Assembly (NCBI GenBank): GCA_946479205.1
Contig: CAMLFJ010000139.1
Coordinates: forward strand, 1-7,644
DNA length: 7,644 nucleotides
From: an uncultured bacterium
GTDB taxonomy: Bacteria > Methylomirabilota > Methylomirabilia > Rokubacteriales > CSP1-6
Direction: 5' to 3'
The stretch's first letter is position 1. Every line of letters begins with the position of its first letter. A program made the position numbers and the translations under genes. A model generated the notes under the pieces. That model had not been told where the DNA came from. It was given only the letters and a program-made list of their open reading frames with translations, and searched no databases. Positions 6,414-7,644 of this stretch are shown piece by piece.

Positions 6414-7160
6414 ATGGGCGCGCTCGAGGGCAAGGTCGCGCTGGTGGCCGGCGGCGGTACCGGCATCGGCCGGGCGATCGCGGAGCGCTTCGCGCGGGAG
6501 GGCGCGCGCGTGGCCGTGTTCGGCCGCCGCCCGGAGCCGCTGCGCGAGGTCGCGAGCGCGATCGAGGGGGCCGGCGGGACCGCGCTGACGATCGCGGGCG
6601 ACGCGGGCGTCGAGCGCGACGTGGCCGCCCTGGTGGCGGCGGCCCGCGCCGAGTGGGGCGCGGTGGACGTCATGGTCAACTCTGCGGCGGTGCGCCTGCA
6701 GTCGCCGCTGACCGAGATCTCGGCCGCCGACTTCGCGGAGGTCCTGCGCATCAACCTCGTCGGCGCCTTCGTGCTGACCAAGCTCGTGACGGGCCCGATG
6801 CGCGAGCGCGGCGGCGGGAGCATCATCCACATCGGCTCGGCCCTGGGGGTGGCGGCCGCGCCGTTCTTCTCGCCTTACGTGGCCTCCAAGGGCGGCCTCA
6901 ACGCGCTCGCTCGGGCCGCCGCCGTCGAGCTGGTCGGGGACGCCATCCGCGTCAACGTCGTGGCGCCCGGCACCATCGATACCGTCATCAACGCGGGCGT
7001 GAGCGAGTTCCGGCGGAACATGCTGGCGCATCGCATCCCGATCGGGCGCGCGGGGCACGTGGACGATATCGCGTCCGCGTGCCTCTACCTGGCGTCGGAC
7101 GCTTCGCGCTACGTGACCGGGTCCACCCTGGCGGTGGACGGGGGATGGACCGCGTCGTGA
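6414..7160 (+). CDS. Classical SDR-family NAD(P)-dependent oxidoreductase
   Basis: A 248-residue short-chain dehydrogenase/reductase of the FabG-like classical type, with unknown substrate. The cofactor motif is GGGTGIG (13-19), preceded by Ala where Thr is usual. FGRR (36-39) at the end of the second strand, with its two arginines, suggests NADP(H). Asp63 is the adenine-contacting residue. The NNAG motif is changed to NSAA (89-92). The catalytic tetrad is complete: Asn114, Ser142, Tyr155 and Lys159 (YVASK). VAPGTIDT (183-190) and a standard VDGGW C-terminal end follow. The start directly follows the mutY stop (TGAATG), with GGGGGA just upstream as ribosome binding site. It overlaps the Nudix gene at its end. 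The neighbours do not reveal a substrate; there is no acyl-carrier gene to support a fatty-acid role. Confidence 0.93.
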   Translation: MGALEGKVALVAGGGTGIGRAIAERFAREGARVAVFGRRPEPLREVASAIEGAGGTALTIAGDAGVERDVAALVAAARAEWGAVDVMVNSAAVRLQSPLTEISAADFAEVLRINLVGAFVLTKLVTGPMRERGGGSIIHIGSALGVAAAPFFSPYVASKGGLNALARAAAVELVGDAIRVNVVAPGTIDTVINAGVSEFRRNMLAHRIPIGRAGHVDDIASACLYLASDASRYVTGSTLAVDGGWTAS

Positions 7161-7600
7161 CGGTGCCGCCGCCGGACCCCGAGCGAGGCGGCCCGCCCGT
7201 GAGCCCCGAGCGAAGGGAGGGGCATATAGACGTCGTGGCGGCGGTGATCGAGCGCGGCGGGCGGATCCTCATCGCGCGGCGGCACGCGGGCAGCCATCTG
7301 GGCGGGCGGTGGGAGTTTCCTGGTGGGAAGCGGCAGGCCGGCGAGACGCCGGAGGCGGCGCTGGTCCGGGAAATCCGCGAGGAGCTGGACGCGGCGGTGA
7401 CGGTCGGCGAGCTGCTGGACGAGGTCGAATGGCGCTATCCGGAGAAGACGGTGCGGCTCCGCTTCTTTCGCTGCGTGATCGAGGACGAGCCGCGCGCCGC
7501 GGAAGGCCAGGAGATCGCCTGGGTGGCGCCGGCCGATCTGGGCGGCTACGAGTTCCCGCCCGCCGACGAAGGTCTCGTCGCCCGGCTCAGGCGCCGCTGA
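7145..7600 (+). CDS. MutT-like Nudix hydrolase (8-oxo-dGTP or CTP pyrophosphatase type)
   Basis: A 151-residue (or shorter) Nudix hydrolase. The Nudix box is complete except for one position: Gly61-X5-Glu67-X7-Arg75-Glu76-Ile-X-Glu79-Glu80, with Asp82 where Gly is usual. WEFPGGK (56-62) before the box and EFPPADE (136-142) near the end match the MutT layout, so it probably hydrolyses oxidised or non-canonical nucleoside triphosphates to monophosphates. Asp141 takes the place of Asn119 of E. coli MutT, and IDVVAAVIERGG resembles NudG, so the substrate is open. The start is uncertain: ATG 7145 (overlaps the SDR end by 16 bp), GTG 7157 (GTGA overlap of 4 bp) or GTG 7199 (GAGG ten bases upstream). 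Residues 1-25 are Pro/Arg-rich and poorly conserved in appearance. Third gene of the mutY operon. Confidence 0.9.
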   Translation: MDRVVTVPPPDPERGGPPVSPERREGHIDVVAAVIERGGRILIARRHAGSHLGGRWEFPGGKRQAGETPEAALVREIREELDAAVTVGELLDEVEWRYPEKTVRLRFFRCVIEDEPRAAEGQEIAWVAPADLGGYEFPPADEGLVARLRRR

Positions 7601-7644
7601 CCGCGAGCGCCTCCCGGCGCCGACGCGCGCTCAGCAGCAGGATT
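7587..7644 (-). CDS. C-terminal tail of an unidentified gene (partial, possible membrane protein)
   Basis: The minus strand enters at the right edge reading ILLLSARRRREALAVSGA and stops at TGA (7589-7587). A hydrophobic end followed by a run of four arginines looks like the last transmembrane helix and cytoplasmic tail of a transporter, but 18 residues are too few to name a family. It would converge on the Nudix gene and overlap its end by 14 bp. It could be chance, since GC-rich DNA often leaves such frames open. Confidence 0.35.
   Translation of the reverse strand, partial: ILLLSARRRREALAVSGA

Overview
This is a GC-rich, gene-dense stretch of bacterial chromosome that reads mostly as housekeeping metabolism and repair. 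There are no phage, plasmid, IS or CRISPR features. The high GC, the tight operons with 1-14 bp overlaps and the gene content fit a soil or sediment lineage such as Candidatus Rokubacteria/Methylomirabilota or a deltaproteobacterium. That assignment is an impression and was not tested.

Left part, minus strand (about 2611 down to 1): a thiamin thiazole operon. Its -10 box, TATAAT, overlaps the stop codon of the gene upstream. A TPP riboswitch (2486-2577) follows, then an intrinsic terminator (2436-2469), then thiS, thiG, a ThiE/TenI-family gene and thiO, which runs off the left edge. ThiO makes the glycine imine and ThiS-thiocarboxylate carries the sulfur. ThiG joins these with deoxyxylulose phosphate to make the thiazole, and the ThiE/TenI-family protein acts next, either as the thiazole tautomerase or as thiamin phosphate synthase. 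A near-identical 42-nt tandem repeat sits between thiS and thiG.

Middle, minus strand (5666 down to 2584): ygfZ, a folate-binding Fe-S maintenance protein, followed after 13 bp by a 691-residue DUF255/YyaL-type protein with a thioredoxin-like N-terminus. They probably form one operon read from a TTGACA promoter in the 63-bp divergent gap at 5667-5729.

Right part, plus strand (5730 to 7600): a compact operon of a short MutY-type 4Fe-4S DNA glycosylase, a classical SDR oxidoreductase and a MutT-like Nudix hydrolase. MutY and MutT are two arms of oxidised-guanine defence, and the SDR between them is unexplained. The last 58 bases hold the C-terminal tail of a probable minus-strand gene that converges on the Nudix gene.

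The most interesting material is regulatory: the riboswitch-terminator with a possible P3-linked antiterminator, the stop codon inside the -10 box, the repeat in the operon and a candidate leaderless promoter. On the protein side, it is the ThiE/TenI ambiguity and the truncated MutY paired with a separate Nudix gene. I see no clearly new biological system here.
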